DNA of 64,000 nucleotides from Metellina segmentata (GCA_947359465.1 OX375878.1:84485627-84549626), one strand, 5' to 3'; shown: positions 45,697-55,555, counted from the stretch's first letter. Translations and numbers: made by a program. Notes: generated by a model not told the origin, from the sequence alone.

Positions 45697-46150
45697 GACC
45701 TGGTGCACACATCCGGTATTTCAACGTGCGGCGCCGCTGCGGCACCGAAGCCGAACAATGCACACAAACCGTGAAATGACGCAAGTACTCATTTCGCGCC
45801 GTTTGCGATAAATATTCTATCGAATAAAACGTGTTTATTTCGATTACTTGGTGCAAAAATATATATTTTTTGAAACAAAATAGACATTACTGTGGATGCA
45901 ACCATTTATTAATTATTATTTATGTTCCATTTATTTCTGAAAACAAGGTACTTCTAAATGGATTCGCATGTGCGGTGAGCTGCGGCGCCGCGGGGAACTG
46001 CTGTATAAATTGCACGTAAGTTAGATATGCGTCGCCGCAGCGACACCGGTGCATGTGTGCACTACTCCATTGAATCTAATGTATCTCAGACCGCACTTGC
46101 GTTGCAGCAGCGGCGCCGCGTATTGAAAAACCGGATGTGTGCACCGAGCC
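45697..46150. mobile_element. Harbinger-like 450-bp MITE, copy 1
   Basis: The inverted ends extend about 48 bp: GACCTGGTGCACACATCCGG with CAACGTGCGGCGCCGCTGCG at the left, and CCGGATGTGTGCACCGAGCC at the right. They are flanked by TTA at 45694-45696 and 46151-46153. The interior is AT-rich with GATAAATATTCTATCGAA and ACAAGGTACTTC, shared with copies at 49171 and 62397. A 3-bp TTA/TWA duplication is typical of PIF/Harbinger elements. Non-coding. Confidence 0.85.
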
Positions 46151-46379
46151 TTAGTTGTCACGAAATTTTCGAGTAGTGTGGTATTTCTTCTACCCCAACA
46201 CACACTTAATGACTAAATAACCACAGGTTGAAAGAATTCCTGGAAATATATTGGTCCATTTGTTTAAAAATGTTTAGAAGTCAGTCACGAAAGGAAGACT
46301 GCGTATTGCCGAAAGTACTAATGTGATTTAAAAGTACCCGGTATGCTGTCTTGAAACAAACGGTATCAATTTATTGGTC

Positions 46380-46921
46380 AAAATTTATTACATCTCTTTC
46401 AATCTCATACTTCAATATACTTCTGTAAACTTTTTTTCCAATCCTCTAAACTTGCATTAAATGCGTCTTTGTGAAACCCATTCATTGTACGAATCGAATT
46501 TTCTTTTATTGTATCGATGGACTTAAAACGGTGTCCACAAAGAGGGAGTTTCACCCGTGGAAATAAGAAAAAGTCACACGGTGAACTTATCAGGTGAATA
46601 CGGAGCTTGTGGAACCGTATTTGTTGAAAGCTTTGTCAAAAAACCAAGTGCATGCAAAGCCCTTGAGTTATCTCGCCACAATTCAGTTGGTTTTCGACTT
46701 GTCGTTTAGACGATTGATATAAGAACTTATTCAATGTCTCTTGTTAAACGACGATCACTTAGCACTAATTCTGTTACCTAATTGACATGTTGACCATTAG
46801 TCGAAGTGGATATTCTATCAGATCGCGAATCATCTACGACGGATTCTCTACCTTCTTTAAACATTTATACCAATCAAATACTGTTGTTTCTGATAAACAG
46901 TCTGTAAAAGCTTTTTGTAAC
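46380..46921 (-). pseudogene. mariner-type transposase pseudogene, internally deleted
   Basis: On the minus strand, the DNA-binding part (SETTVFDWYKCLKEGRESVV then DDSRSD, STSTNG) is at about 46790-46921. Near 46560-46680 come RDNSRALHAL, then NTVPQAPYSPD (catalytic second Asp and third-Asp region). Near 46400-46520 comes the C-terminal WKKSLQKYIEV block. The central part with the first catalytic Asp is missing, and there are stops and frame changes. The 5' side is cut exactly where the ACTAG element starts at 46922. Confidence 0.75.
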
Positions 46922-47473
46922 ACTAGGGGGCTCCGCCCCCTGCTCTCTTACGCTCGCCAACCCCCGGTAACCAAAAATAATAGTACCGTAAGAAAGAGTA
47001 CATTCTGAGGTATACTGCGATATTTTAAAAATGAAAAACTAATAGTAATAAGATATAGATACGGCAGTTTTAAAAAAAAGTAACAAAAATGTCCCGATTT
47101 TTCCCGAATTAAAAAAAAAATATTATCAAGAACCAAATTGAAATTTAAAAAAAAACTCGACGAGCTGCAAAAATTTACGTTGAGAGGTACTCTTAAAAAA
47201 AACTCACGACTCAAAACTGAAAATTTGTATGTGTTTTGCTCCCTCGCTGAAGAAATTTCGCTTCTTCAATTTTGACACTTAATAAACCCTAAACTAATAG
47301 CCGCATCGGAAAAAAATCTTAATAATTGTCCAGGGAATACGATGAAGAACAAACCATGTTAATTTTATTTTTTTCCGATCAGTACTTTCTCGGGAAACCG
47401 TCTAAGAATCGAGCTAAACAACACAGTTTTCAATCCTGCGGCGGCGGCGGTAACATTTTTTTAATATAGAGAG
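46922..47473 (+). mobile_element. ACTAG-hairpin / ATATAGA element, copy 3
   Basis: Starts ACTAGGGGGCTCCGCCCCCT (GGGGGC/GCCCCC-type stem), followed by GCTCGCCAACCCCCGGTAAC as in copy 1, and ends TTTTTTAATATAGAGAG. A CGGCGGCGGCGG run lies near its 3' end. Non-coding. Confidence 0.55.
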
Positions 47474-47749
47474 ATTTAAAATGTGTTTGCAGCAGAAATT
47501 TCAGTGCTGAAACAAAATTTAATGCATGTTCTATATTCAATTACATTCGACATTTTGGGAAAATCAACGAAGTGAAAATTCTTCTCGTATTAAAAACAAA
47601 TTTATTTTCAGACGATGAAATTAAATAAATCGCTGATTCTTGCCCCATGTTTATGTAATTCGGAAAAACATTTGAAAAAAGTTTTCCGACGATATCTACT
47701 ATATATGTATTTTATCGGAACAGCAATTCCATAGTAATAATATATACAT
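47474..47749. other. No supported gene
   Basis: AT-rich, nothing recognised. Confidence 0.35.
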
Positions 47750-47885
47750 GTACGCCCCTCAAAGCATTAACAGAGGTTGACCTAACTTTTAAACTAAGGA
47801 TTCAAATCATTTTTTAACTACTCGGAATTTTTGGAATTGCAAGTCATCAGTATTTTAATGCAACTCGCAAAGGAATAGGGAGGAT
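47750..47885. repeat. Dispersed repeat R, copy 4 (3' part)
   Basis: AACAGAGGTTGACCTAACTT, TTAAACTAAGGATTCAAATC and AGTCATCAGTATTTTAATGC match the end of copy 1. Confidence 0.65.
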
Positions 47886-49045
47886 TATATAGGAAATAAT
47901 AATTTTTAAATTAGTTACAGTATACATTGTTAAATTCAGTTTTCAAAATAGCATTTTAATTTATTTCGGATAATAGTTTGAATATTTTGGTTTGAATATT
48001 TGACTATTTTGTGGTTATTTATAAACGTGTGGGATTAAAACTTACAGTGCGTTCAAAAATAAGGTAAAGCCTTGTGACTTTCCGTGATGTATTTTTCAAA
48101 TCGAAGCGTGGGATAACTCTGAGTTTCGTGTAAAGTAGTGATTAATGAAAAATGGATTTCTTTATATTTATGTTTTGCAAACAATTACATCATAAAAAGT
48201 TTTACATTTCCAGTAAAATAGTTATCAGACTTAAGATAAGTTTTACAATGAATATTGCATTTTGCTCACTTCATTCATTATAAGTGGAAAAGTACATGCA
48301 AATAAAAACTTTCATACATTACTCAGTGTCGTCATTTGAAAATTATTTAGTATGAAAAAGGGAATTTAAATACCAACATAGTATTAAACTTTAAACACAA
48401 ATGCAAACTAAACACACCAAAAAAAACTATTTGACACTTTACAAGTATGTGCGCTAATGTTATTTTGATAAGAAATAGTTAAGTAGGAAAATAGAAATTG
48501 GTTGACGACATTTTTTGGTGATATATATATATATATATATATATAAAGGCTAGGATGAAAAATAAGAAAATGCAATTCCTCTATCCTTTGAATGGTAAAA
48601 GCGATTTCCACAAATAGATTATCTTTCTTTGCAATCTGACCTTCCGTATGAGAAATCAGACTTTCAATAGTTACACCAACTATTCATTTGATTAGAAAGA
48701 GTAAAAGAATGAACATCATAGATCAAAAGTAATTATTATACTTGCTATAGGACCCTAGCATAAAAAATCTTCTCATTGTATCTTTCTAGTAATGGCAGAA
48801 TTTAATCAAATCATTCGCATGTTTTTGTTTAAAAGGATGGTATATATTTATCTTTCCATCGTCTTCGTTCGTAATAGTTAAACGAAACCAATATAACGAT
48901 CTATTGATATAGATACAAATTCATGACAAATCTTATTTGATCTGATTTACACATCATTAATACAGGATATCCTAAAACCATTTTGTGCTTTAAATGTTTA
49001 AGAATAATTGAGGTATTTATTTTTACTACTCTCTGAAGGGAAGTT
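47886..49045. other. No supported gene; short (TA)n at 48522-48545
   Basis: AT-rich intron sequence. Only a 24-bp TA run stands out. Confidence 0.45.
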
Positions 49046-49718
49046 GGGGCCGCGGTAGCCCAGTTGTTGTAGCCGGAGAGTTGCGAGTTCAAATCCATCC
49101 AAAGACCGTCGTGTACAAAGATGGCTAGTACATCGTCATCTGACCATGGAATCAAAATTGCATGGTATTACGCCCAGTGCACACGTCCGATTTTTGAACG
49201 TGCGGCGCCGCTGCGGCACAGAAGCCCAACTATGCACACATAACCGTGGAATTAAGGTAGTACTCATTTCGCGCCATTTGCGATAAATATTCTATCGAAG
49301 AAAACGTGTTTATTTCGCTTACTTGGTGCAAAGAAAGTATATTTTGAAGCAAAAAGGACGTTACTGGATACAACCATTTATTAATTATTATTTATATTCC
49401 ATTTATTTATGAAAACAAGGTACTTCAGACCGGAAAAGTGTGTGCGGCGAGCTGCGGCGCCGTGGGGAACTGCGGTACAAATTGCACGCAAGTTGGACGT
49501 GCATCGCCGCAGCGGCGCCGGAGGCATGTATGCACTACCCCATTGGATCTAATGTATTTCAGACCGCACTTGAGTTGCGGCAGCGGCGCCGTACTTTGAA
49601 AAATCGTATGTGTGCACCGGGACTAATCCTCGAATCTTTCCCTTGGGATTTGATCCCGGACCGTCACCAATAGTCGGTTGTGTTCTTCCAGTGCGACGTT
49701 AATTAAACACCTACCATC
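49046..49718 (+). mobile_element. SINE, family B, split by a Harbinger-like MITE
   Basis: The head GGGGCCGCGGTAGCCCAGTT, with B box GCGAGTTCAAATCC, runs from 49046 through CCAAAGACCGTCGTGTACAA to the core at 49170. The 3' part resumes at 49624 (TCCTCGAATCTTTCCCTTGG) and ends GACGTTAATTAAACACCTAC at 49718. The A box TAGCCCAGTTG is well kept. The internal core between head and TCATCTGACC is shorter than in other copies. Confidence 0.9.
49171..49623. mobile_element. Harbinger-like 450-bp MITE, copy 2, inserted in a SINE
   Basis: Ends CGCCCAGTGCACACGTCCGA and (right) ATCGTATGTGTGCACCGGGA form ~48-bp inverted repeats including GGCGCCGCTGCGGCA. Flanks are TTA (49168-49170) and TAA (49624-49626). 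It interrupts the SINE between its TCAAAATT and TCCTCGAATC blocks. Confidence 0.87.
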
Positions 49719-49879
49719 CTGATGGGAAAATTCACTTTTTTATGAATTTTTTTTCTTCTAGTAGTTGTTAATGCATCTTAAAAATAATAATGTTTTACCA
49801 CACTCTGATGGCAATGTTCCCTCCGAACTTGAATTTTTTTTTCTTCTAGTAGTTAATATATTTCTCTCTAAAAAAATTG

Positions 49880-50095
49880 CAAGGCCGTTGTGGCTCAGTG
49901 GGTATGTACACTGCGCTTACAACCTTCGAAAAAGTAGGTGGCTCCGGTTGTCTTCCAGTCAGGTGTATTTATCTCTTCTGTGTCAGTAAAACTTTCAATG
50001 TGTGTGTCTATTACTTGATATTGTATGTCTTATGTCAGGCGTAGCATTGCCAAATTTGGCACTTGCAACATGAACCCCAAAACAACCAACCAACT
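49880..50095 (+). mobile_element. SINE, family C (third tRNA-like family)
   Basis: The head GCCGTTGTGGCTCAGTGGGT contains TGGCTCAGTGG, a perfect pol III A box. The B box is degraded. The body includes GTCTATTACTTGATATTGTA and CAAATTTGGCACTTGC, and the tail is ACAACCAACCAACTC. It shares nothing with the core of families A and B. Confidence 0.6.
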
Positions 50096-50239
50096 CAAAG
50101 AGTAGCAATGTACTACACTCTGTAGGGATGAGTTTCTTTTTTTATTATTGAATTCTCCTTTTTCCAGTCAGTCAAAAAGTAAAAATCTCTCAAAAAGTAA
50201 AAATATTTTTGCAGCCACACAATGCTAACGTAAGGACAT

Positions 50240-51004
50240 TTGATACAACGACATATTAAACATGCACCAACCAGGACGTTCACGACGTTGATGGTTGGAT
50301 TTAGTATCAAACTCACCATACTCCTGTGTGTGAGTTTGATGCTGGAGCCAAACCTCCGGCTACTCTTCCATCCTGGCTACATTGGAGCCTCCCGGTTTGT
50401 TAGGGCATGGACGATGTTGATTCCTCAAGTTAGGAGCTGCGGCAGCTCACCCATAAGCTCTCACTGCAGTTCACAAGTAGCCGTTGTGACATCTGGAAAA
50501 AAAGACGTTTTCGACACGCATATCCTCGTGGGCTGGCCACCAGAAGAGATCAGACGATCCCCAAAAAACAAAGAACACGTGACAGCGACACATGACAGTC
50601 GGACCGATTTCTTGTACCTGGCACCTGCTTTCGCGCGTGACTTTCTATCGGTTCCAAGATCCACAGAGGATTTGCACGTGTGGGAGATGACATCTTTACG
50701 GGTGTTGCAGGGAAAAAACCGGATCAACCTTCCAAGAAAGAGGCAGGTTCCCTCGAAAAAAAAGGAACAGGGATTCGAGACACGGAAGCCACTGGAGCAA
50801 GTGGTGGACGATAGAGCTCTCGTTTATACAGCGATACGCGGTGAAGTCAAACACCGGGTAACCAAAAGACAAACTGTGAAAAAAGAAACTTGTGGTTTCT
50901 TCATGAACATTAATTCATCGATTGTCCAGTGTAAATACTCTGCAAATATTTTTCCAATTGTTATTAAAAACCTTTTGAGTAAAATAAATAGCTTTAAAAA
51001 GTAA
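50240..51004 (+). other. Longest open frame in the window (254 codons), unrecognised
   Basis: The frame begins MIQRHIKHAPTRTF, with a hydrophobic stretch near residues 20-36 (LTILLCVSLMLEP), then a basic Lys/Arg-rich middle (about residues 150-215) and a hydrophobic Lys/Ile-rich end. GC content is higher than in the flanks. I do not recognise a domain. The composition drifts along the frame as in chance frames, and nearby DNA (51230-52350) looks like decayed repeat sequence. It could be part of an unknown retroelement or a chance frame. No splice sites or promoter support it. Confidence 0.2.
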
Positions 51005-51229
51005 TCTGCATAGTCCAACTCCATTGTATTGCTGTGGTGCCCGAAACGCCACACCGTCATTTCACCTCTTGTAGGTCAGAGGTCGGGCCTCATTGAAAAA
51101 ATATTTATCATCATGGGATGTGTGAATTATACAACTGAAAACTTAACATCAAATCCACAGTAAGGCAACGATTTGCCGAAAGTATAATCTATAAATGAGG
51201 GGGATCTTGTATATCCATCTAATACAGTC

Positions 51230-52350
51230 CGACGAACGGTAAATACTAGATGGTGCCACAGAGCGGTGTTTCTCTTATTTCCCCATGCGGACAGGAAGTA
51301 AGAGAAAGGGTGTGTAAACAGGCGAAGGAATAGATGTATAGATGTTTGGAGGCCCATAGGTAGACTTTGTTTTTGTGTGTCTAAATAAATGTGTGGGTTT
51401 TCATATTATGTTCACTATGTTCCTGTTTCGTGTCCTTAAATCTATCAATCCCCTAGAAGAGATTAACTAGTAATCCTACAATATCTGCTCACGTTGGGTT
51501 GGCGTGGAAGTTTGGAGAGTGGGGTGCCAGCTCAGGTGTTGCTTCGTCATCTGACCGTGGTTCAAAATTACGAGGTGTTGTCCTCGATTATTTCCCTTAA
51601 GGGACTGATTCCGGACCGTCGTCAATAGCCCGTTGTGTTGCTCTAGTACGACGTTAACTAAAATTACCATTACCATTACCTACAATATCTGCCTAAATTA
51701 AGATGTATATAAAGACGAAAACGAAAATTTTGAATTCAACGACGATTACTATAAATTCAATGACTATTATTATGAATTCAACTATTGCGACGCATCAACG
51801 TTTGGAGACCGATATGTAGACGTTTTTATTTGTGTGTCCAAACAAATGTTTGTGCTTTGTCCTATGTTCTTGTTTCCTGCCCTCAAATCTTTCAATCCCT
51901 AGACGATATTAACTAATAATCTTACATAAATAAAGTGCGTGTAAACAGGCAATGGATTATATGTATAGATGTTTGGAAGCCGATAGGTAGACGTTGTTTT
52001 TGTGTGTCCAAATAAATGTTTGGGCTTCGCACTATGTTCTCTTGTCCTTAAATCTCTCAATCCCGTAGACGAGAATCACTAATAATCCTACAATGTGGGG
52101 GCTCTGCCGAAATGAAGATGTACATAAAGGCGAAAACGGAAGTTCTGTATTCAACCACTGTTATTATGAATTCAATGACTATTACAAGAATTCAACTATT
52201 GCAAAGCATCAACGCTTGAAGACCAATGTATAGACGTGCTTTTTTTTGTGTATTCAAGCAAATGTATGTGCTTTGTCCTATGTTCTTGTTTCCTGCCCTC
52301 AAATCTTTCAATCCCTAGACGATATTAACTAATAATCCTACATAAATACA
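51230..52350. repeat. ~415-bp tandem duplication with internal half-units (LTR-like)
   Basis: Blocks GTGTAAACAGGCRAWGGAWT, TATAGATGTTTGGA, TTTGTGTGTCCAAATAAATG, CTCAATCCC(G/C)TAGA and ATTCAATGACTATTA recur. Not counting the SINE at 51489-51680, the two long units begin near 51309 and 51935. Within each, a shorter version (GCATCAACGTTTGGAGACC ... ACTAATAATCTTACA) repeats. The AATAAATGT and ATGTTCTTGTTTCCTGCCCT segments are reminiscent of an LTR end, but no paired LTR or gag-pol was found. Confidence 0.65.
51489..51680 (+). mobile_element. SINE, 5'-truncated, with 12-bp target duplication
   Basis: Flanked by TACAATATCTGC at 51477-51488 and 51681-51692. Starts TCACGTTGGGTTGGCGTGG and ends ACTAAAATTACCATTACC. 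5' truncation plus a target duplication is the signature of target-primed reverse transcription. Confidence 0.95.
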
Positions 52351-53525
52351 TCGGTTGCCTCGCCTCCCAGTACCTATGATTCAGCAGAGCAGAGGACAGA
52401 ACAACGAGCAACGTCCATTTCCTTCCGTTAGATCGCAGAGCTTACAGACGAGATCATTATCCAAGTTAATACATTGTATATTCTTGTAGAGGCTGTCGTA
52501 AACCGTGATAAGAGGAAATATGGCTACCGTTTTTTGTCTTGGCCATATCGTGATGTTGGAAATGCTATTCCATCATGGTTTGCGGCAATTTCTCCCTGGA
52601 AAGGCTTGAGAAAAGAATCTTGTCAATTTTTCCTAGTTAATTTAATGTTAAAAAGGACCCAAGAATTTAACTCCTGAAGAATTGCTGCTTCCTTTTTTTG
52701 CCCGAGAAATCGGCCTTTTAATTTGGTTTTACTTTAAATCCCTCCACAAATAAAATAATAAGGAATATTATGGTTTTTAAATTCAGTCGTGCTTTTTAAT
52801 TCAAAACGAAAAACAATTTTTTTGGCGTTTTTAAAAGATTGGTAGGTAGTTAATTAACAACGCACTAGCGCAACACAGTGAGCTATTGGTGATGGACAGT
52901 TTTAAAAGAAATCTTATGTAAACAAAAACTCCGAAAATATATCAGAACGCTTTTTACGGCCCTTTATCTGGCACACACAAAAATATTTATCCATTTGTGC
53001 TTTCTCCTTATAGCAAAATATTTACCACTGAACTGAAATTAATAGTTTTTTCAGGTGTTAAAGATTGCGAAAAATAAGGCATACAGCACGAAATAAGCAC
53101 AGATGACGAATTTATGACTCGTAAAGGACTGATCAGTCCCGTGTGAGAAAGATACAATAAAACTAAGAGGCAGAAGATGAATGAAGCTGAAATCTAAGAA
53201 TTCGAACACATTTATTTGAAAAGCACGTGGAGTTATTGCTGGATACTTGTGTTTGAACCGAAATAACCTCATAAAAATCGCAATAGAAACCATGATATCA
53301 CATAAGAGTAACAACTATGTTTTTAACACATAGTGTTTTTCCTAACGTTCTCAGAAGGATTTCATTCAAGTACTCAATTGTTTTCCCTATGCGATGCTCT
53401 TTCAATATTGATTGCTGATCGTTAAACAATTCGTAACGTTTCAAAAGTCCATATATTGCACACGTGTCTCTCATAAAACTTTTCCCTTTTATTGAGATTA
53501 AATCCTATAGTATAAGGGACGCTGT
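52351..53525. other. No supported gene; SINE tail fragment at 52838-52897
   Basis: The fragment TTGGTAGGTAGTTAATTAAC, AACGCACTAGCGCAACACAG is a family B 3' end in reverse. The remainder is unrecognised; frames at 52474-52677 and 53051-53314 lack domains. Confidence 0.5.
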
Positions 53526-53537
53526 AGAAAGGTTGGA

Positions 53538-53721
53538 TGGTAATGGTAATTTTAGTTAACGTCGTGCTAGAGCAACACAACGGGCTATTGACGACGGTCC
53601 GGGATCAATCCCTTAAGGGAAAGATCCGAGGACAACACCTGGTAATTTTGAACCACGGTCAGATGACGAAGCAACACCTGAGCTGGTACCCCACTCTCCA
53701 AACTTCCACACCAACCCAACA
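53538..53721 (-). mobile_element. SINE, 5'-truncated, with 12-bp target duplication
   Basis: Flanked by AGAAAGGTTGGA at 53526-53537 and 53722-53733. Minus strand; the left end TGGTAATGGTAATTTTAGTT is the complement of the (ATTACC)n tail. Inserted in the head region of a family B SINE. Confidence 0.95.
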
Positions 53722-53733
53722 AGAAAGGTTGGA

Positions 53734-54003
53734 AGAGAAACGGATTAGCAACCGGAGTGTTGCGAGTTCGAATCCAACCAAAGACCATCGTGTACAAGAA
53801 AGATTGGTGCGCGTTAAATCTCTCGAGGCCTCACATCGGCATGGTATGGTAGAGTGGATAGCCAGCTCTAGTGTGACCTCGCCATCTGACCGTGGATCAA
53901 AATTCCTTATTCCATCTTGAATCTCTCCATTCGGGATTGATGAAGGCCGTCACCAATAGCCCGTAGTGTTGCTCCAGTGCGACGTAAATTAATATCTACC
54001 TAC
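53734..54003 (+). mobile_element. SINE, family B
   Basis: Head remnant CGGATTAGCAACCGGAGTGT with B box GAGTTCGAATCC. Core: CCAAAGACCATCGTGTACAA, CCATCTGACCGTGGATCAAA, CACCAATAGCCCGTAGTG. The tail is ATATCTACCTACC. Its extreme 5' end was displaced by the SINE at 53538-53721. Confidence 0.9.
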
Positions 54004-54124
54004 CAAAGGTCTGGGAATGTTAAATCTGTCGTAACCTCAAATGTCCTCGGGTTGGCGTGGTGTGGAAATTTGGAGGTTGGGTGCCAGCTCAGATGTTTTC
54101 GTCATCTGACTGTGGTTCCAAATT
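54004..54124 (+). mobile_element. SINE core fragment
   Basis: GTTAAATCTGTCGTAACCTC, GGTTGGCGTGGTGTGG, GGGTGCCAGCTCAGATG and CATCTGACTGTGGTTCCAAA are SINE core blocks without head or tail. Confidence 0.8.
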
Positions 54125-54129
54125 CCGAT

Positions 54130-54796
54130 GGGCCGACCATCCGGTCTTGTGGTTAAGGTAATGGTAATGGTAATTTTAGTTAACGTCGTACTAGAGCAAC
54201 ACAACGGGCTATTGACGACGGTCCGGGATCAGTCCCTTAAGGGAAAGATCCGAGGACAACACCTCGTAATTTTGAACCACGGTCAGATGACGAAGCAACA
54301 CCTGAACTGGCACCCCACTCTCCAAACTTCCACGCCAACCCAACGTGAGGACTTTCGGCCACGACAGATTTAAGGTGCACCAGCCGCCTCTACACCATAC
54401 GTTTACAAACATCCATGCCCGGACCCGGATTCGAACCAGGAACCTTCCGATCTAGAGGCTAACACCTTAACCACTATACCGGTTGGTCGGCTCTTGTGGT
54501 TAAGGTGTTAGGTTCTATATCGGAAGGTTCCTGGTTCGAATCCGTGTCAGTGCATGGATATTTGTAAGCGTATGGTGTCGAGGCGGTTGGTGCATCTTAA
54601 ATCTGTCATGGCCGGAAGTCCTCACATTGGGTTGGTGTGGAAGTTTGGAGAGTGGGGTGCCAGTTCAGGTGTTGCTTCGTCATCTGACCGTGGTTCGAAA
54701 TTACGAGGTGTTGTCCTCGGCCCTTTCCCTTAGGAGGATGATCCCGAACCGTCGTCGAAATCACGTTGGCCAATTCCACGTTAACTTACGTTACAT
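54130..54796 (+). mobile_element. SINE, family A, split by another SINE in its head
   Basis: The head start GGGCCGACCATCCGGTCTTG lies left of the insertion (to 54158). The rest (TTCTATATCGGAAGG, B box GGTTCGAATCC, then the core to about 54796) lies right of it from 54492. The tail is decayed. Confidence 0.9.
54159..54491 (-). mobile_element. SINE, family A, full length (333 bp)
   Basis: Flanked by an exact 14-bp duplication TCTTGTGGTTAAGG (54145-54158 and 54492-54505), which fixes both ends. The minus-strand start is GCCGACCAACCGGTATAGTG; the B box GGTTCGAATCC lies within the first 70 bases. The 3' end is ACTAAAATTACCATTACC plus ATTA. This is the reference copy of family A in this window. 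Confidence 0.97.
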
Positions 54797-54825
54797 TTAG
54801 ACAAATATACTGATCTTGAAGTGTA

Positions 54826-55046
54826 AACCTCAAATCTGTCGGGGCCGAAAGTCTTCACGTTGGGTTGGTGTGGAAGTTTGGAGAGTGGGGTGCCAGCTCA
54901 GGTGTTGCCCCGTCATCTGACCATGGATCAAAATTACGTGGTATTATCAAAGGATATTTCGCATAGGGGATTGAACCCGTACCGTCTTCAATAGACCGTT
55001 GTGTTGCTCTAGTAAGACGTTAATTAAAATAACCTTGCCTACCAAA
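54826..55046 (+). mobile_element. SINE core and tail, 5'-truncated
   Basis: TAAATCTGTCGGGGCCGAAA, CTTCACGTTGGGTTGGTGTG, GCCAGCTCAGGTGTTGC, CATGGATCAAAATTACGTGG, then TGTGTTGCTCTAGTAAGACG and the tail AACCTTGCCTACC. Confidence 0.88.
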
Positions 55047-55060
55047 TTCCGATGGGTCGT

Positions 55061-55392
55061 CACCGACCAACCGGTATAGTGTTTTAGGTGTTAGCCTCTA
55101 GATCGGAAGGTTCCTGGTTCGAATCCGGGTCCGGACATGGATGTTTGTAAGCGTATAGAGGCGGCTGGTGCACCTTTTATCTGTCGTGGCCGAAAGTCCT
55201 CACGTTGGGTTTGTGTGGAAGTTTGGAGAGTGAGGTGCCAGCTCAGGTGTTGCTTCGTCATCTGACCATGGATCAAAATTATGAAGTGTTGTCCTCGGAT
55301 CTTTCCCTTAATGGACTGATCCCGGACCGTCGTCAATAGCCCGTTTTTTTGCTCGAGGACGACGTTAACTAAAATTACCATTACCATTACTA
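55061..55392 (+). mobile_element. SINE, family A, full length
   Basis: Flanked by TCCGATGGGTCGT (55048-55060) and TCCGATGCGTCGT (55393-55405), a 13-bp duplication with one change. B box GGTTCGAATCC is intact; the A-box side reads TATAGTGTTTTAGG. The tail is ATTACCATTACCATTACTA. Confidence 0.95.
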
Positions 55393-55405
55393 TCCGATGC
55401 GTCGT

Positions 55406-55555
55406 GTTTCTCCAGTACGACGTTAATAAAAATACCTACCTACCAAATACCGATGCGTTTTCCATTGATCTTTCCCTTCGGGATTGATCCCGAACCGTCA
55501 GCAATAGCACGTTGTGTTGCTCCAGTGCGGCTCTAGTTAAATATGTACCTACCGC
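55406..55555 (+). mobile_element. SINE 3' fragments, family B, two pieces
   Basis: GTTTCTCCAGTACGACGTTA with tail ATACCTACCTACC, then CATTGATCTTTCCCTTCGGG, CGTCAGCAATAGCACGTTGT and tail TATGTACCTACC. The first piece was split from its 5' part by the SINE at 55061. Confidence 0.8.

Noticed and set aside
45697..46150. GC-rich block with GGCGCCGC as a possible CpG-island promoter
   Set aside because: It is one end of a MITE repeated with the same sequence at 49171 and 62397.
54420..54475. tRNA gene signal with B box GGTTCGAATCC (also 54530, 55115, 57355, 62038)
   Set aside because: These are SINE heads. The full tRNA cloverleaf is not kept and each is fused to the SINE core with target duplications.
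53537..55387. Recurring frames such as MVMVILVNVVLEQHNGLL and SLESGVPAQVLLRHLTVVQN
   Set aside because: Translations of the SINE core in one or the other orientation; commonly mis-annotated as small proteins.
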